64,000 bases of DNA from Stomorhina lunata (GCA_933228675.1 OW121743.1:57738406-57802405), one strand, 5' to 3'. Shown: positions 24,216 through 37,559, counted from the stretch's first letter. The notes: generated from the sequence alone by a model not told the origin. Translations and numbers: made by a program.

Positions 24216-26030
24216 AGCGAAATTTCTAAAATTTCCCTTTATAAATAGTGAAATTTTTAAAATTTCCCTTATAAGTAGTGAATTTTTCAAAAATTCCCTA
24301 TAAAAATAGTGAAATTTTAAAAATTTCCCTCTATAAATAGTGAAATTTTTAAAATTTCCCTTTATAAATACTGAATTTTTTTTAATTTTTCTATATAAAT
24401 AATGAAATTTTTAAAATTTCCCTTTATAAATAGTGAAATTTTTAAAATTTTCTTTAAAAAATAGTGAAATTTTAAAAATTTCCCTTTATAAATAGTGAAA
24501 TTTTTAAAATTTTTCTTTAAAAATAGTGAAATTTTTAAAATTTTTCTTTATAAATTGTGAGATTTTTTAAATTTCCTTATAAAACTATTAACATTTTAAA
24601 ATGTCCCTTTATAAATAATAAAATTTTAAAATCTTCCTTTATATATAGTGAAATTTTTAAAATTTCCTTATATAAATAGTGAAGTTTTTAAAATTTTCCT
24701 TTATAAATAGTGAAATTTTTAAAATTTCCCTTTATATAAAGTGAAATTTTTAAAATTTCCCTATAGGAAAAGTGAAATTTTAAAAATTTGTCTTTATAAA
24801 TAGTAACATTTTTAAAATTTCCCTATAGAAATAGTGAAATTTTTAAAATTTCCCTTTATAAATAGTGACATTTTTAAAATTTTCCTTTATAAATAATGAA
24901 ATTTTTAAAATTTCCCTATATAAATAGTGATATTTTTAAAATTTCCCTTTATACAGTTTTTGAAATTTCCTTTTATATATAAATACATTTGTAAAATTTC
25001 CCTTTGTAAATATTGAAATTTTTTAAATTTCCCCATACAAAAAGTGACATTTTTTAAATTTCCCTTTATAAATAGTGAAATTTTTAAAAATTTCCCTATA
25101 TAAATAGTGACATTTTTAAAGTTTCCCTTAATAAATATTGAAATTTTTAAAATTTCTCTCTATAAATAGTGAAATTTTTTAAATTTCCCTTTATAAATAT
25201 TGAAATTTTTGAAATTTCCCTTTATAAATAGTGAAATTTTTAAAATTTCCCTTTATAAATAGTGAAATATTTAAAATTTCCCTATAAAAATAGGGAAATT
25301 TTCAGAATTTCCCTTTATAAAAAGTGAAATTTTAAAAATTTGCCATTAAAAATAGTAAAATTTTGTAAATTTCCCTTTATTTTTAAGATTTCCCTTTATA
25401 AATAGTAAAATTTTCAAAATTTCCTTTACAAATAGTGATTTTTTTTAAATTACCCTTTATTAATAGTGAAATTTTTAAAATTTCCCTTAATAAATAGTGA
25501 AATTCTTAAAATTTCCCGTTATAAATAGTGAAATTTTCAAAATTTCCCTTTATAAATAGTAAAATTTTTATAACTTCTCTTTAAAAATATTAAAAATTTT
25601 TACATTTCCCTTTAAAAATAGTGAAATTTTTAAAATTTCCCTTTATTAATAGTGAAATTTATAAAATTTTCCATTATTTATAGAAAAAATTTAATAATTT
25701 CCTTTTAAAAATATTGAAATTTTTAAAATTTCCCTTTAAAAATAGTAAAATTTTTAAAATTTCCCATTAAAAATATTGAAATTTTTAAAATTTCCCTTTA
25801 AAAATAGTGAAATTTTTAAAATTTCCCTTTAAAAATAGTGAAATTTTTAAAATTTCCCATTAAAAATAGTAAAATTTTTGAAATTTCCCTTTAAAAATAG
25901 TGAAATTTTTTAATTTCCCTATCAAAAGAGTGAAATTTTACAAAATTTCCCCATATAAATATTAAAATTTTGAAAACTTCCCTTCAAGTCGAAATTTCCC
26001 TCATAAAAACAGCAACATTTTAAAAAATTT
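24216..26030. repeat. A/T-rich tandem array, 31-bp monomer
   Basis: Unit: TTTATAAATAGTGAAATTTT plus TAAAATTTCCC, 31 bp. Copies diverge by small indels and by TTTAAAAATAG variants. The array ends about 50 bp from the stop codon of the SdhB gene, so the gene's 3' untranslated region runs into it. Confidence 0.92.
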
Positions 26031-26038
26031 CCCAAATC

Positions 26039-26044
26039 TTTATT
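26039..26044 (-). promoter_or_regulatory. Poly(A) signal AATAAA of the SdhB gene
   Basis: The minus strand reads AATAAA 37 bp after the stop codon of the SdhB frame. It is the first such hexamer downstream and the likely cleavage/polyadenylation signal. It lies at the edge of the satellite array. Confidence 0.6.
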
Positions 26045-26080
26045 ATATAAATCCATCCATTTCCAAAAATTCAAACAATT

Positions 26081-27013
26081 TTACTTCTTCAATTCGCGGA
26101 ACAAGCAAGCGGTATCCAATTTCGGTTTCTCCTTTGTCTTCAAACCGCTCAGCAGTTGCTTCAACTTGACAATAGCCTTGGCGGGATTTAAGTTCTTCGG
26201 ACATGTATTGGTACAATTCAGAATCGTATGACAGCGAAACAGTTTATAAGGATCTGACAAACGTTTCAAACGCTCTGCCGTGGCTTCATCTCGGGAATCG
26301 ATAATCCAACGATAGGCCTGCATTAGAACAGCCGGTCCCAAATAGCGATCGCTGTTCCACCAATACGATGGACAGGCCGTTTGACAGCAGGCGCACAAAA
26401 TACACTCATACAAACCATCCAAATGATCACGATCTTTGGGATGTTGCAAATACTGAGCACAGCCCAGTTGCTCGTTCTTCCTATCTTTGCGCTGTAGCCA
26501 GGGCTGTATGGAACGATATTGTTCGTAGAATTGGCTAAAATCAGTCACCAAATCCTTAATGATATACATGTGAGGAAGAGGATAGATTTTAAGACTTTTC
26601 GAAAGATTTGTATCGGTCTTGTGTATACAGGCCAGGGTATTGAGACCATCAATATTCATGGCACACGAACCACAAATTCCCTCGCGACAAGAACGTCTAA
26701 ATGTCAGAGTCTGATCTATTTCATTTTTGATTTTAATTAAAACATCCAAGACCATGGGGTTGGTGGTACTGAGATCAATTTTATAGGTTTGCATTTTGGG
26801 TTTTTCTCCCGGTTTCCAGCGATATATTTGTACGGTTTTTATTTGAGGTTTCTTTGGGGCAGAAGGAGAGGCACTGGTAGGAGCGGGAGCTTTGGCTTCC
26901 GTTTTGGCTGTTGTTTTTGGCATGCCAGGTACTTTAGGTCTGCCACTTTTAGCTGCTGATAAATATCGCGTTAATAGCGTTCCAGATGTAGAGTTTTGAC
27001 AAAATTTAATCAT
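26081..27013 (-). CDS. SdhB: Succinate dehydrogenase iron-sulfur subunit paralogue
   Basis: 310 aa, from an ATG at 27013 to a TAA at 26083-26081, in one uninterrupted frame. Residues 1-25 look like a mitochondrial presequence (basic, hydroxylated, no acid), and 26-58 form a Pro/Ala/Lys-rich linker. The [2Fe-2S] cysteines are 109, 114, 117 and 129. The [4Fe-4S] cysteines are 204, 207, 210 and 271. The [3Fe-4S] cysteines are 214, 261 and 267. Ubiquinone-site residues expected from E. coli SdhB are kept (P215, S216, W219, H262, I264). The protein would be subunit B of respiratory complex II, passing electrons from FAD in SdhA to ubiquinone at the inner membrane. Next to the clusters it differs from the usual insect sequence (QTACPSYWW for [20 protein letters not shown] for TRTCPKGLNPG) and has a slightly longer C-terminus. 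The lack of introns and the satellite surroundings suggest a retrocopy-type, perhaps germline-specific, paralogue rather than the housekeeping gene (inference). Confidence 0.93.
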   Translation of the reverse strand: MIKFCQNSTSGTLLTRYLSAAKSGRPKVPGMPKTTAKTEAKAPAPTSASPSAPKKPQIKTVQIYRWKPGEKPKMQTYKIDLSTTNPMVLDVLIKIKNEIDQTLTFRRSCREGICGSCAMNIDGLNTLACIHKTDTNLSKSLKIYPLPHMYIIKDLVTDFSQFYEQYRSIQPWLQRKDRKNEQLGCAQYLQHPKDRDHLDGLYECILCACCQTACPSYWWNSDRYLGPAVLMQAYRWIIDSRDEATAERLKRLSDPYKLFRCHTILNCTNTCPKNLNPAKAIVKLKQLLSGLKTKEKPKLDTACLFRELKK

Positions 27014-28225
27014 TTTTTTCTCAGATCTTAAAAAAATTGTATGTTTTATTCAAATTAAGTTTTATTTTTTTGTGACAAGTATTAAATGTGGATTGTAAAT
27101 TTTTGTTGAGTCCGACAAGGGTTTCCAAAAGAATGAACCGGAATCGAAGAAGTTGGAATAATACAAATTGGTCACAAAGCCACGCACAGTGGGATGGTTT
27201 AAAAATAGAATAGAAATAAGTACGTAACTTCTAAACCGTTAGGCGGATTTATAGATTTTTATGTGAATATAGCAGAAGTATTGGGGAGCTAAAGTTTTGA
27301 ACCTGGAAAACCTAGATTTTACTGGGACGGGACAATCGGCCCCCAACCGATTCGATACTATATAACAAATATATATGTCAAGATCTACAAAAAGTATCAC
27401 TACATGCATATGATATCTCTAACGGTTTACAAGATATTTGACTTCAAAAATGAAATTTTCAATTTTTGTCTCATGCTGCACCGATTTTTTACTAATATCT
27501 GATCTATATATAAACGGATTTTCTTGATTTACAATTTTCTAAAAAAAAATAAAAAAATTTTAAATATTTAACTAAAAAATTGAATTAAAAGTTTTACTAT
27601 ATAAAAAGTTTTTAGTGCTTAAAGTTAACATTTCAAAAAAAGACATTTTTCGCCTTTTTTTTTGGGTAAAAGTACTTTTAGTGTTTTTTAGTTATTTAAA
27701 AAATTTCTTAAGAAATATATAATATATTTATAATTTTCTGAAAGAAAACTTCACAAGGTTTATAATCGAGTTGAAAAATAACTTCTTGTTCATTCGATGT
27801 TACCACCAGAGTCTCTCGAATTAGACCTATTTTTTACGAAAATTTCAATTTTGATCCATAATTTCTCCGAACACACGCGATTTGTCCAAAAAATGTTCAC
27901 CAAATTTTTATGGACCAAGGTTTTCTTAATTACACTGCAAAAGTACTTTGCCTCCCTGAAAGTGGGCAAACAGTTAAAGGCAAAAACTAAAAATAACCAT
28001 TTTTGGAAATTTTTCAAATCTTTTTAGAAGTTCTGGGATTTTTGTTACTAAAAATATTTTTTCTTTATTTTTGTATTTTTTTCCTTAAAAGTTTTTATAA
28101 CGTCGCTAATTTTCGTAAAAATATATTTATAAACAATTTTTCTAATTCAAAATTTATTTTAGAATTTTTTTTGGTAAAAAATTTTTTTTTAGAAAATTTT
28201 TTGATTGAATTTTTTAAAAAGTATT
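27014..28225. other. Intergenic DNA with dispersed repeat
   Basis: Upstream of SdhB. The section at about 27180-27480 is related to 18840-19080, so it is a dispersed repeat rather than a dedicated promoter. Overlapping frames on both strands at 27790-28027 have no recognisable domain. Confidence 0.5.
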
Positions 28226-28485
28226 ACTGTAGTGTATTGCACTAAGATCCCAATTTATTACAATTATTTATTACTGTAATAAATAGTTTTTTCAAAAAAC
28301 CAAAAAATGTTGGTGGGGAAACCTTTCCTCGACGCGTTTCGATGGTTGGTTAGGCCATCTCTTCAGGAGTATTATCCCTAATTCTGGACAGAGTGAAAAC
28401 CATACATTATATTTTATTTGCGGGACAGAATAAATAAGAATTATTGCATCCAACAATTATCAACATAAAGCGAACAGAAATGTAT
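28226..28485 (-). mobile_element. Ribozyme-bearing short repeat, family 1, copy 3
   Basis: The reverse complement starts near the phrase CGCTTTATGTTGATAATTG, passes TTATTCTGTCCCGC, the hammerhead, GGTTTCCCCACCAAC and ACATTTTTTGG, and ends with the TTTATTAC/GTAATAAA hairpin and GTGCAATACACTAC. The same order is seen in the copy at 13.8 kb, so the element is about 250 bp. There is no coding capacity. Confidence 0.68.
28326..28371 (-). ncRNA. Hammerhead ribozyme motif, family 1, intact core
   Basis: On the minus strand: stem I TACTC (28371-28367), core CTGAAGA (28366-28360), stem II GATGG/CCATC with a 9-nt loop, GAAA (28340-28337), short stem III, cleavage base at 28331, then GAGGA (28330-28326). 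All conserved core positions are present. Stem I has one A-G mismatch. It is the same motif as at 5109-5154. Confidence 0.7.
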
Positions 28486-28739
28486 TTCTTTACAAATTTT
28501 TTTATACAAACTTTTCTTTACAAATTTTGTAATATCATTTTCCACTTAGAAAAATTTTCGATATAAAATTTTTAGAAATTTGTTGGACATCAATTTTTTC
28601 TTTTTGAAATTTTTGGATGAACATTTTTGGCTTTTATGGAAAAATTGTCTATTAAATTAGTTAGGTTTGGCTTATCAAGTTTTGTATTTGTATGAGAAAA
28701 AACTGACATAATTTAAATGGAGCAAACTTGACCATATTA

Positions 28740-29021
28740 TCAAATTTACGAAAATTTTTAAAATTGATATAAAATTTAAGGAAAATAAAATTAAAACTGA
28801 TGAAGAAAATGTTCGTGTGTGAACGTGAATACAGGTTCAAAAGAAATTAAAAGAAAAACTGATCAAGTAAACCTGATTTATCAAATTTACGAAAATTTTT
28901 AAAATTGATATAAAATTTAAGGAAAATAAAATTAAAACTGATGAAGAAAATGTTCGTGTGTGAACGTGAATACAGGTTCAAAAGAAATTAAAAGAAAAAC
29001 TGATCAAGTAAACCTGATTTG
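28740..29021. repeat. Tandem duplication, 2 x 141 bp
   Basis: Two adjacent 141-bp copies, 28740-28880 and 28881-29021, appear identical by eye. Both contain GTTCGTGTGTGAAC, a small hairpin. The near-perfect identity suggests a recent event or assembly-level duplication. Confidence 0.85.
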
Positions 29022-29478
29022 TGTGAAACGGAACTTACATTTAAAAAAAAAATGTAATTGACTGTGATCAAGTGCGAATCATTTTTCTTTTTTTCTTTAC
29101 TATATTTTTCGACACTAATTTTTCGAAAAAAACCTTAAACAATTTTTTGATATAATTTTTTTTTATTTAGAAAAATTTTCGATATAAAATTTTTGGTCAA
29201 ATTTTTTTTTTCAAAAAAATTATTGTTATAAAATTTTTTGATTTTTATTTTTTCTTATGAAAATTTTTTAATAAATTTTTTTTTAGAAATTTGTAGAAAA
29301 AAATGTTTAGAAAATTTTTCCCTTATAAAATTTTTGCCCAAAAATTTTTTAATTAGAAAATTTTTTTGATGAACATTTTTTCTTCACAATATTTTTTCGT
29401 TATCAATTTTTCTTAAAAAAACTTTAGATAAAAAATTTTTCGATATAAATTTTTTCTTTGGAAAAATTTTCGATATAA
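29022..29478. repeat. Degenerate A/T repeat DNA
   Basis: Loose repeats of the type AAAATTTTCGATATAAAATT, probably a decayed satellite. No gene. Confidence 0.55.
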
Positions 29479-29610
29479 TTTTTTTATACCCACCATTAAA
29501 AAGAATGGGGGGTATATTGAGATTGTCATTACGTTTGTAATTTCCTTAATATTGGCTCAAAAATCAAAAACGATCTGAAACCTTATGAAATTCTAAGACG
29601 ATTGAGCGAT

Positions 29611-29637
29611 GTCTGTCTGTCTGTCTGTTTGTCTGTG

Positions 29638-29724
<87 letters not shown>

Positions 29725-29734
29725 CTGTCCTTCT
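29611..29734 (+). repeat. (GTCT)n microsatellite, unexpanded copy
   Basis: About 125 bp of GTCT/GTCC repeats with a few TTTG interruptions, just after GATTGAGCGAT. It is the counterpart of the expanded tract at 30121-31092. Confidence 0.95.
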
Positions 29735-30120
29735 GTTGTCGGCACGATAACGCCTAAACGAAAGGAACTAGCTCACTGAAACTTAACAAAAACATTTTTC
29801 ATCTCTGGGAAAATTTTGGTATTGAAATCAGGCAAAATCGGTTCTCATTTGACCATAGCTCCCGTATAACCTCGTCTAAGCTAATTGCTTATTTGCTAAT
29901 AAATGACAAACTATAATAGCTATGATGATAAAATTTGGTACATAGAAGTTTTACATAAAATTGTTTCTTCAGAAAAATTTTCGATATCATTTTTTTATAC
30001 CCAGCATTAAAAAGAATGGGAGGTATATTGAGATTGTCATTCCATTTTTAATTTCCTTAATATTGGCTCAAAAATCAAAAACGATCTGAATCCTTATGAA
30101 ATTCTAAGACGATTGAGCGA

Positions 30121-31092
<972 letters not shown>

Positions 31093-32225
31093 CTTCTGTT
31101 GTCGGCACGATAACGCCTAAACGAAAGGAGCTAGCTCACTGAAACTTAACAAAAACATTTTTCATCTCTGGGAAAATGTTGGTATTGAAATCAGGCAAAA
31201 TCGGTTCTAATTTGACCATAGCTCCCGTATAACCTCGTCTAAGCTAATTGCTTATTTGCTAATAAATGACAAACTTTAATAGCTATGACGAAAAAATTTG
31301 GTATATAGAAGTTTTACATAAGTACCAGGCAGCATATAAAATTTCATCCAAATCAGTTCACATTTAACCATAGCTCCCATACAAAAAACTTACAGAAACA
31401 CTTAAAATACACTTAAACTCCAATAAATGATAAACTGTAAAAGCTTTGGCCACTGGATTTAGCACAAGAAAGTCTTATGTCAATGACAGCCAATGTGCAA
31501 AATTCTCTCGCAATCGGTCACCATTTGACCATAGCTTCTATATAAAAAACTTACGAAAACACAAAAATACAAAAGGAATAGGTGGCTTATGTCCGTCAGA
31601 TAAAAATGCGATATCGCCTTAACGAAAAGAACTAGAGGAACAGAATTTTACAAAAGTATTTTCGATGTCTTGAAAAAGTTGTGTATTGAAAATGGATGAA
31701 ATCGGTTCACATTTAGTTAGAGCTCCCATATAACCCCGCCCCGGGAAACACATTAATGCTAATAAATTGAATACAATGGAATAGCTATCACGACTAAATT
31801 TAGAATAGGTAAGTTTTATGCAACTGTTGGTCAGGACATCAAATTTTAAAGGAATCGGTCCATATTTGACTATAGCTTTCATAAAAAAAACACTTCCGGA
31901 AACCAAAACAATGTAGCAAAGACCAGTTAAAAGCTATCAGAAAGTATTTATCAACTTAATAATGTAAAACCATACCCGGTAACGATAACGAATTTTGTTC
32001 AAAGTAAATACTAGGGAAACCACTTACATACTTTTAAATGTTGAACTATAAAGCTACTGCAACCGAAGCATTTCCAAATATTTTACCAACAATACCAACT
32101 AGCGTAACAACTTTTTTCCAATTTTTATCTTTTATCTCGATATATGAGATATGTTTCTAAATTTAACACAACTTGATGGTGGGTATATAAGATTCGGCAC
32201 AGCCGAATATAACACACTTACTTAT

Positions 32226-33350
32226 TCGTGTTGGACTGTGTAATTTATCTAGAACAATTTTTTTTAAACAATTTTTTTTTTTAATTTTGTTTAAATAATT
32301 TTCCAAAGAAATTTTTTTATATAAAAATTTTCCCATAGATTTTTTTATAGTTTTGAAAATTTTCGTTCTTATTTTTTTATTCCAAAAAAAAATCCCCTTC
32401 TAACACTTTAACGGGAAAAACAAATTTAAATCAATTACTCTAAAATTAATTTCCCCATTTAACTTTAAAGCCAAAACGACCTCGCGAGTTTGTTGGAAGA
32501 AAATGGAAATATTTAATCATGGTGGTAAAATTAATTTTCCTACTTAACGGTACTTATTGTCATAATTATGTTTTGCTGGTTAGACATTTTGGCCAAAGCC
32601 AATGGCAGTGAAGGCATTCTTCAGTACTCCCGCAGTTTTATGATTTTTCTGCTTTTATTAGACTCAAAAACAGTGAGAGCTTTGGCTTTCCACTCTTAAT
32701 CGTCCGTCCTTAGTGTAGGACTTTGGCTTCGTTCCTTCTTCTTGTTCTTGGTTATCAGCACAGCAAAAATAACAAATTGTGGTTTAAGAATTTGAATTTG
32801 GTTTTATCTTACTATAATACAAATAATTTGATTTTAGCCTCAACTTAAAAATTCGCACACTCAAAGAAGCTAGAACTGAGTAGAAGTTCTAGCTTCTAGA
32901 ATTATTTCATGATGATAGAAATTTTTTTTATTTGCAATTTAATAAATGATATTGTGGTTAAGTTTTAAGGGGAAGAATAGCTAAAACTTATAAATGCACT
33001 TTAATTTCTGTGTAATAATTTATGTAATGAGAAGAAATCTCTTCATAACGAGCCCTAACCGCCAAAAAGACTCAAGCGCCAACTAACTAAAATTTACAGA
33101 AGAAGCATTTTTTAAAATATTTTTGGACAGTGAATTGTACTTAAGTCATTATTGATTTTGCTGTAAAATCATAACGTTAAATTCTACTACCTAAAATTTT
33201 GTGAGATGAAGCAGATGATCATGTATAATAAATTTTAATATTAAAATGAAAATCGTCCATCATGTCGCTTAAGCCCTTTTGGCGGTTATGGCTCGATAAA
33301 AACTTAAATATTTAATGAAAATAGTCTAAAATCTCCCAAGGCGATATTTG
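32226..33350. other. Intergenic DNA
   Basis: A/T-rich, no supported gene or transposon end. A short stretch near 32480-32760 is more balanced in composition but has no open frame. Confidence 0.5.
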
Positions 33351-33451
33351 TTTTTATACCCTTCACCAATAGGTGAAAGGGTATTATAAGTTTGTGATTC
33401 CGTTTGTAATTTTCGACTCAGAATCGGGAGGAGAATCGATTAAGCGATGTC

Positions 33452-33486
<35 letters not shown>

Positions 33487-36400
33487 CTGTCTGTCTGTTG
33501 AAATCTAGTTTCTGAAGCCCCTGGAGGATGGACTTACATAAATTATATATCAGATTTTAGGAAATTCTCCCGCAATGAACGCTATTAAATTTCATTAAAA
33601 TCGGTTTATAAAGACCGAAAATATCGAAAAAATACCAAAAATTAGACGAAAATTTTAAAATTTTTGATTGAAACACACTTTTAAATAACAAGAGAAAAAA
33701 GATACTCCTGGTGTACATGTGATAATATGTTATATATCAGATTGTAGGAAATAGTTTCCCAAAGCACTCTGTAAAATTTTATCAAAATCGGTCCATAAAC
33801 AACTGAGATATCGCCAAAACACTGAATTTGATGTATCGCAAATTGCCCAAAGTTCGCATTAGAGAATGTTTGTTGAAAAAATGAAATGCAGAAATAGGAA
33901 AAACCATCCTCCTTTAGCACGGACCTACATAAATTTTATATCAGATTTTAGGAAATTCCCCCGCCAAGCACGTTATTAAATTTTATCAAAAGCGGTCCAT
34001 AAATAATTGAGATATCGCAATAACACTACATTTGATGTACAGCAAATTGCCAAAGCACGTGTCTAAGAAATTTTGTTTATATTTCGTATGTATTGTTTCT
34101 GCGATATCTCAGGTGTTTATGGACCGATTGTGATGAAATTTGACATCGTTCTTTGTGTGAGGATTTTCTAAAATCTATACTCCACAAATCTGATTACGAA
34201 TACCATTCAAACTGTACCGATCAACTTAGAATCGGCAGGAGAATCGATTTCGCGACCTCCGTCCGTCCGTCCGTCTGTTTGTTTGTCCGTCCATCCGTCT
34301 GTTTTTTTGTCCGTCCGTCTACCTGTCTGTAATTTTTTCTGTTGTAGTCAAGTTTTTGGAGTTCCTGTTTTGTCGATATCTCAGGTGTTTATTTTGATGA
34401 ATTTGAATAGCGTCCTTCGCAGGAGATTACCTAAATCCTGATGCATTCGGTAATTTGTGGTAGATATAATTTAGCGTTTAAGCGATGGTGTTTTGATCGA
34501 CAATGATAAAATTCAGGGTGGTCCAATATCCTAAAATTTTGTGTAAAATCCAGGAGCTCCACAAATCTGATTTTAGCAGACAGACACTCTGCATTAATCT
34601 TAATTTTGTGTCTGACTTTTGAACATTATGATAACATTTGAGAATGTATTATATATCAAATTATAGGTAATCTTCCTAGGAAGTACAAAAATGCAGCTAA
34701 CTACATGATATCCGTTCAAAACCTACATATGTATGTAAGTATCTCACATATCAACGAAAATTTAAATTTTTTAATTTCAATTGGGAGAAATCCGTTCACG
34801 TTTGACAATTGATCCCGTATAACTTCGCCTAAGATACGATGATGACATTTAGTATAAAAACGTTGTACAATATTGATATTCAGGGCGATAGCGCCTAAAA
34901 TAAACTTTCTAGAGGGACAACATTTGACAAAAGTATTTCTGATCTCTTGAAAAGTTCGATATTGAAAATGGGCGAGCTCTATTCACATTTAGTGAAATCT
35001 CCCATATAACCCCGACCGGGAATCGATTTAATGCTGATAAATTAAATCACATTAAAATTGCACAAGGAACTAGAGCAAAACTTTCCAAACATCCATCGGA
35101 CAGATCGAAAGAACAATACATCCCAAATATTATTGATGAAGTGTTCATTTTAATTAATTAACTAACTTCAGATAAATAAGTAAATCTTTAATAACTTTTC
35201 CGACAAAGCTGATATCCATCCATTCAAAAGCTATATATTTCACGTATGTATCTAAAACTAAGAGTGTATACCCTATAATTTTAAGGCTTATCATTGTTAA
35301 AGCTTTGACCTAAATCAGTCCGCTAACTTCAGAGTTTTACATAACTAATCAAGAACTTTTACTAGTTGAATAATTCGTACGAATTAAAGTGCACAACACT
35401 CATTGGGCACTGTGTTTTTGGGTTGCATGCCAGAATACTTAAACTTCATCAAATCGATGTGCTATTGCAAATGTAAGGGCATCTACATTTTGAAGCATCT
35501 TTTCTGCATGGTTTATCTGGTCTATCGAACTTTATTAAATGTTCGTAAAATATGTGTCTATTTTATTTCGAAGCTACTGGCTGGCTTAAATATGCATTCT
35601 CTACTTGTAGTCTAGTAATTACTAGAATTGGAATTGGAATTGGTTTTATAAAGGAGTTAACATCTGCATATTCAACAGACTTATGACGTCCATTTTGCTT
35701 TACATTGGCTAAGCAAAAATAACAGTCGATTTCGTGGTTTTTGGGTTCATGCCAAATGGCGGGAACATCAAATGGCATATACCGACTACAGTATAGTAAA
35801 TTAGCTTAAGATTCTGAAGACATATTTTCTAAGAACAAAATTAAAAAACGCATACTCACTCTGCACCCGACATCCACATAGTTAAACGAGTTTTGCATGA
35901 ATTACACAAAGTATTCGGGGTCCAAGATTTCAATATGTTTTCCGTATTGACTTTGAAATACATCCGAAATGCTTTTTGCAATTGGTTTGAAAAATTTGAC
36001 GGCTGTGCAAAACTGTACACTCCACAAGCATAGCAAAACTTGTTTGGATTGTTCTTGCAAATAAATGCCCGTTTTGCCTTACGCATTTCGTTCTTGTTAA
36101 CAAATTTCACGCTTTCTTAATTTCTTTTTTTCCCAAAATTAAAATTTTTTAATATTTAAAATGTTTGTTTTTCCTTTGGGCACTTGATTTAAAAATAGCG
36201 AAAAGTGGCTAAATTCACTTAATCTTCTGTAGCTTTGTCACTTCTGTACCAATCTGGATCATGTTGGACGCAAAATATTCCCACTTAATATACTAATACG
36301 CTATGTAAAAATACATACAAATTTTTAATTGTTCGGTTTAAAAGAGATTGATTGAAAAGGGCGAAATTGCTAAAAATTAACAAATTTTTCATGGAATCTG

Positions 36401-36975
36401 AAGTTTTTTCCACTATTACTCTGTCATTTCATGACCGATCTTAACAAACAACCAATGGTTATTTTAGTAATTTTATTGTCTTTCATTGGAAAGAAAGAAA
36501 TGTCCGAACCGACGGACATTTTTGAAAATATTTTATTTTAAGTGCCTTCATCTTTTTTAAAAACACAAAAAACGGTTATTTTGCAATATCTCGAAAACTG
36601 TTCTACTTTTGACCATTCTGACTTCATATTTGGATTCAGCGGACAATTTTACATATAGATTAGGTGTCAAATGCGTTTGGTCAAAAAACTGTTCTCTAGT
36701 GTAATCATTATCTTTCACAAAGGGACCACTTAAAAACCCAAGTGAAGCTTCCCTAGACATCAGCCACCTGCCCAACCTAACCTTTGGGTGCATAACTATT
36801 CTAGATAATGACGCCACCGAAAAGCTTTTCTTTTTCCGACTCTTAATTTTAAAGACTCTTTGCATATAATACTAGTATAACCAAATTTTGCGTGGAATTA
36901 CATTAAGTACTTTTGGAACACCATTGGTGAAGGGTATCCAAGATTCGGCAAAGCCGAATATACCACTCTTACTTG
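33351..36975 (+). mobile_element. mini-me / Helitron-like element D with captured gene
   Basis: Starts TTTTTATACCCTTCACCAAT with inner partner AGGTGAAAGGGTA. It ends CCATTGGTGAAGGGTATCC, the inverse of the start, then hairpin GATTCGGCAAAGCCGAATAT and CTCTTACTTGTT. (GTCY)n tracts occur at 33448-33500 and again at 34258-34332, so two element copies may be nested. Repeated GATATCGCC-type blocks follow. The two-exon gene at 35563-36086 lies inside on the opposite strand. Confidence 0.65.
35563..36086 (-). CDS. Small protein with three CxxC pairs, two exons
   Basis: Proposed exons are 36086-35860 and 35785-35563 (minus), with a 74-bp intron that has donor GTGAGT and an acceptor after TACTGTAG; joined length 450 nt, 149 aa. 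The frame is open upstream to a TAA, and the first ATG is at 36086. CxxC pairs are C18/C21, C61/C64 and C97/C100, a zinc-ribbon-like spacing. The joined protein resembles an uncharacterised arthropod family with a 'MPF..P..W.EP..H..DCYFC' signature (here MPFDVPAIWHEPKNH, residues 79-93, then DCYFC). That motif falls in exon 2, which supports the splice. Relatives usually continue past the Pro-rich segment; this one ends soon after IKPIPIPI, so it may be truncated. Function is unknown. Being inside a Helitron-like element, it may be a captured copy. Confidence 0.6.
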
Positions 36976-37559
36976 TTATGGAATACTTCCCCTTAAAATT
37001 CTATGTTTGTTATTTAATCATCACATTACTGAAGCAAACATAGAAATTTTTAATGTTCAAGACTTCACAACAAAATAAAACCAGACAAATTAGCCAGATT
37101 TTGGTAAAATGAACAAAAAAAATCCATAAAATTTCTTCAAACAAATTCTTCAATAGATTTTCTTAAAAATTTTTCTAGCAACATTTTTGAGATATTAGTG
37201 ATCTTATTCCAGTTAATTTAGATATAACAATTTAAAAATGTTCTAACATAATCTTATCAAATATCTTTAAAACTTAACCTCAAATATCTTTAAAAGCAAA
37301 ACAAAGACTCCAAATATAAAGATGTTGCACATCCATACATTGATATGCGACATGGTCGTTTTAAAAAGTCCCATTAAAAGGAGCGTATACAGAAACAACT
37401 AATGGAGACGATTATCCAATAAGAGAAAGCTAAGGCACACATACGTGCTCATTAAATGTATGTTTGTTTGTGCGTTTATGTGTTTTTAATTGTTCTTTAT
37501 CCTTTTTGATTTCATATTTGAGAGAAAAAAGTGTATGGAGTGTAATATCTTTATATTTT
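36976..37559. other. Intergenic DNA with a dispersed repeat
   Basis: Section 37316-37416 is the inverse of 51538-51640; shared phrases include CATTAGTTGTTTC and ATGGGACTTTTTAAAACGAC. No gene. Confidence 0.5.

Noticed and set aside
28790..28812. CTGATGAAGAAAATG as a further hammerhead core
   Set aside because: There is no stem II and the GAAA follows directly; stems I and III cannot be drawn.
36557..36865. 102-codon minus-strand frame inside element D
   Set aside because: Low-complexity Lys/Ser-rich product with no domain, in repeat-derived sequence near the element's 3' end.
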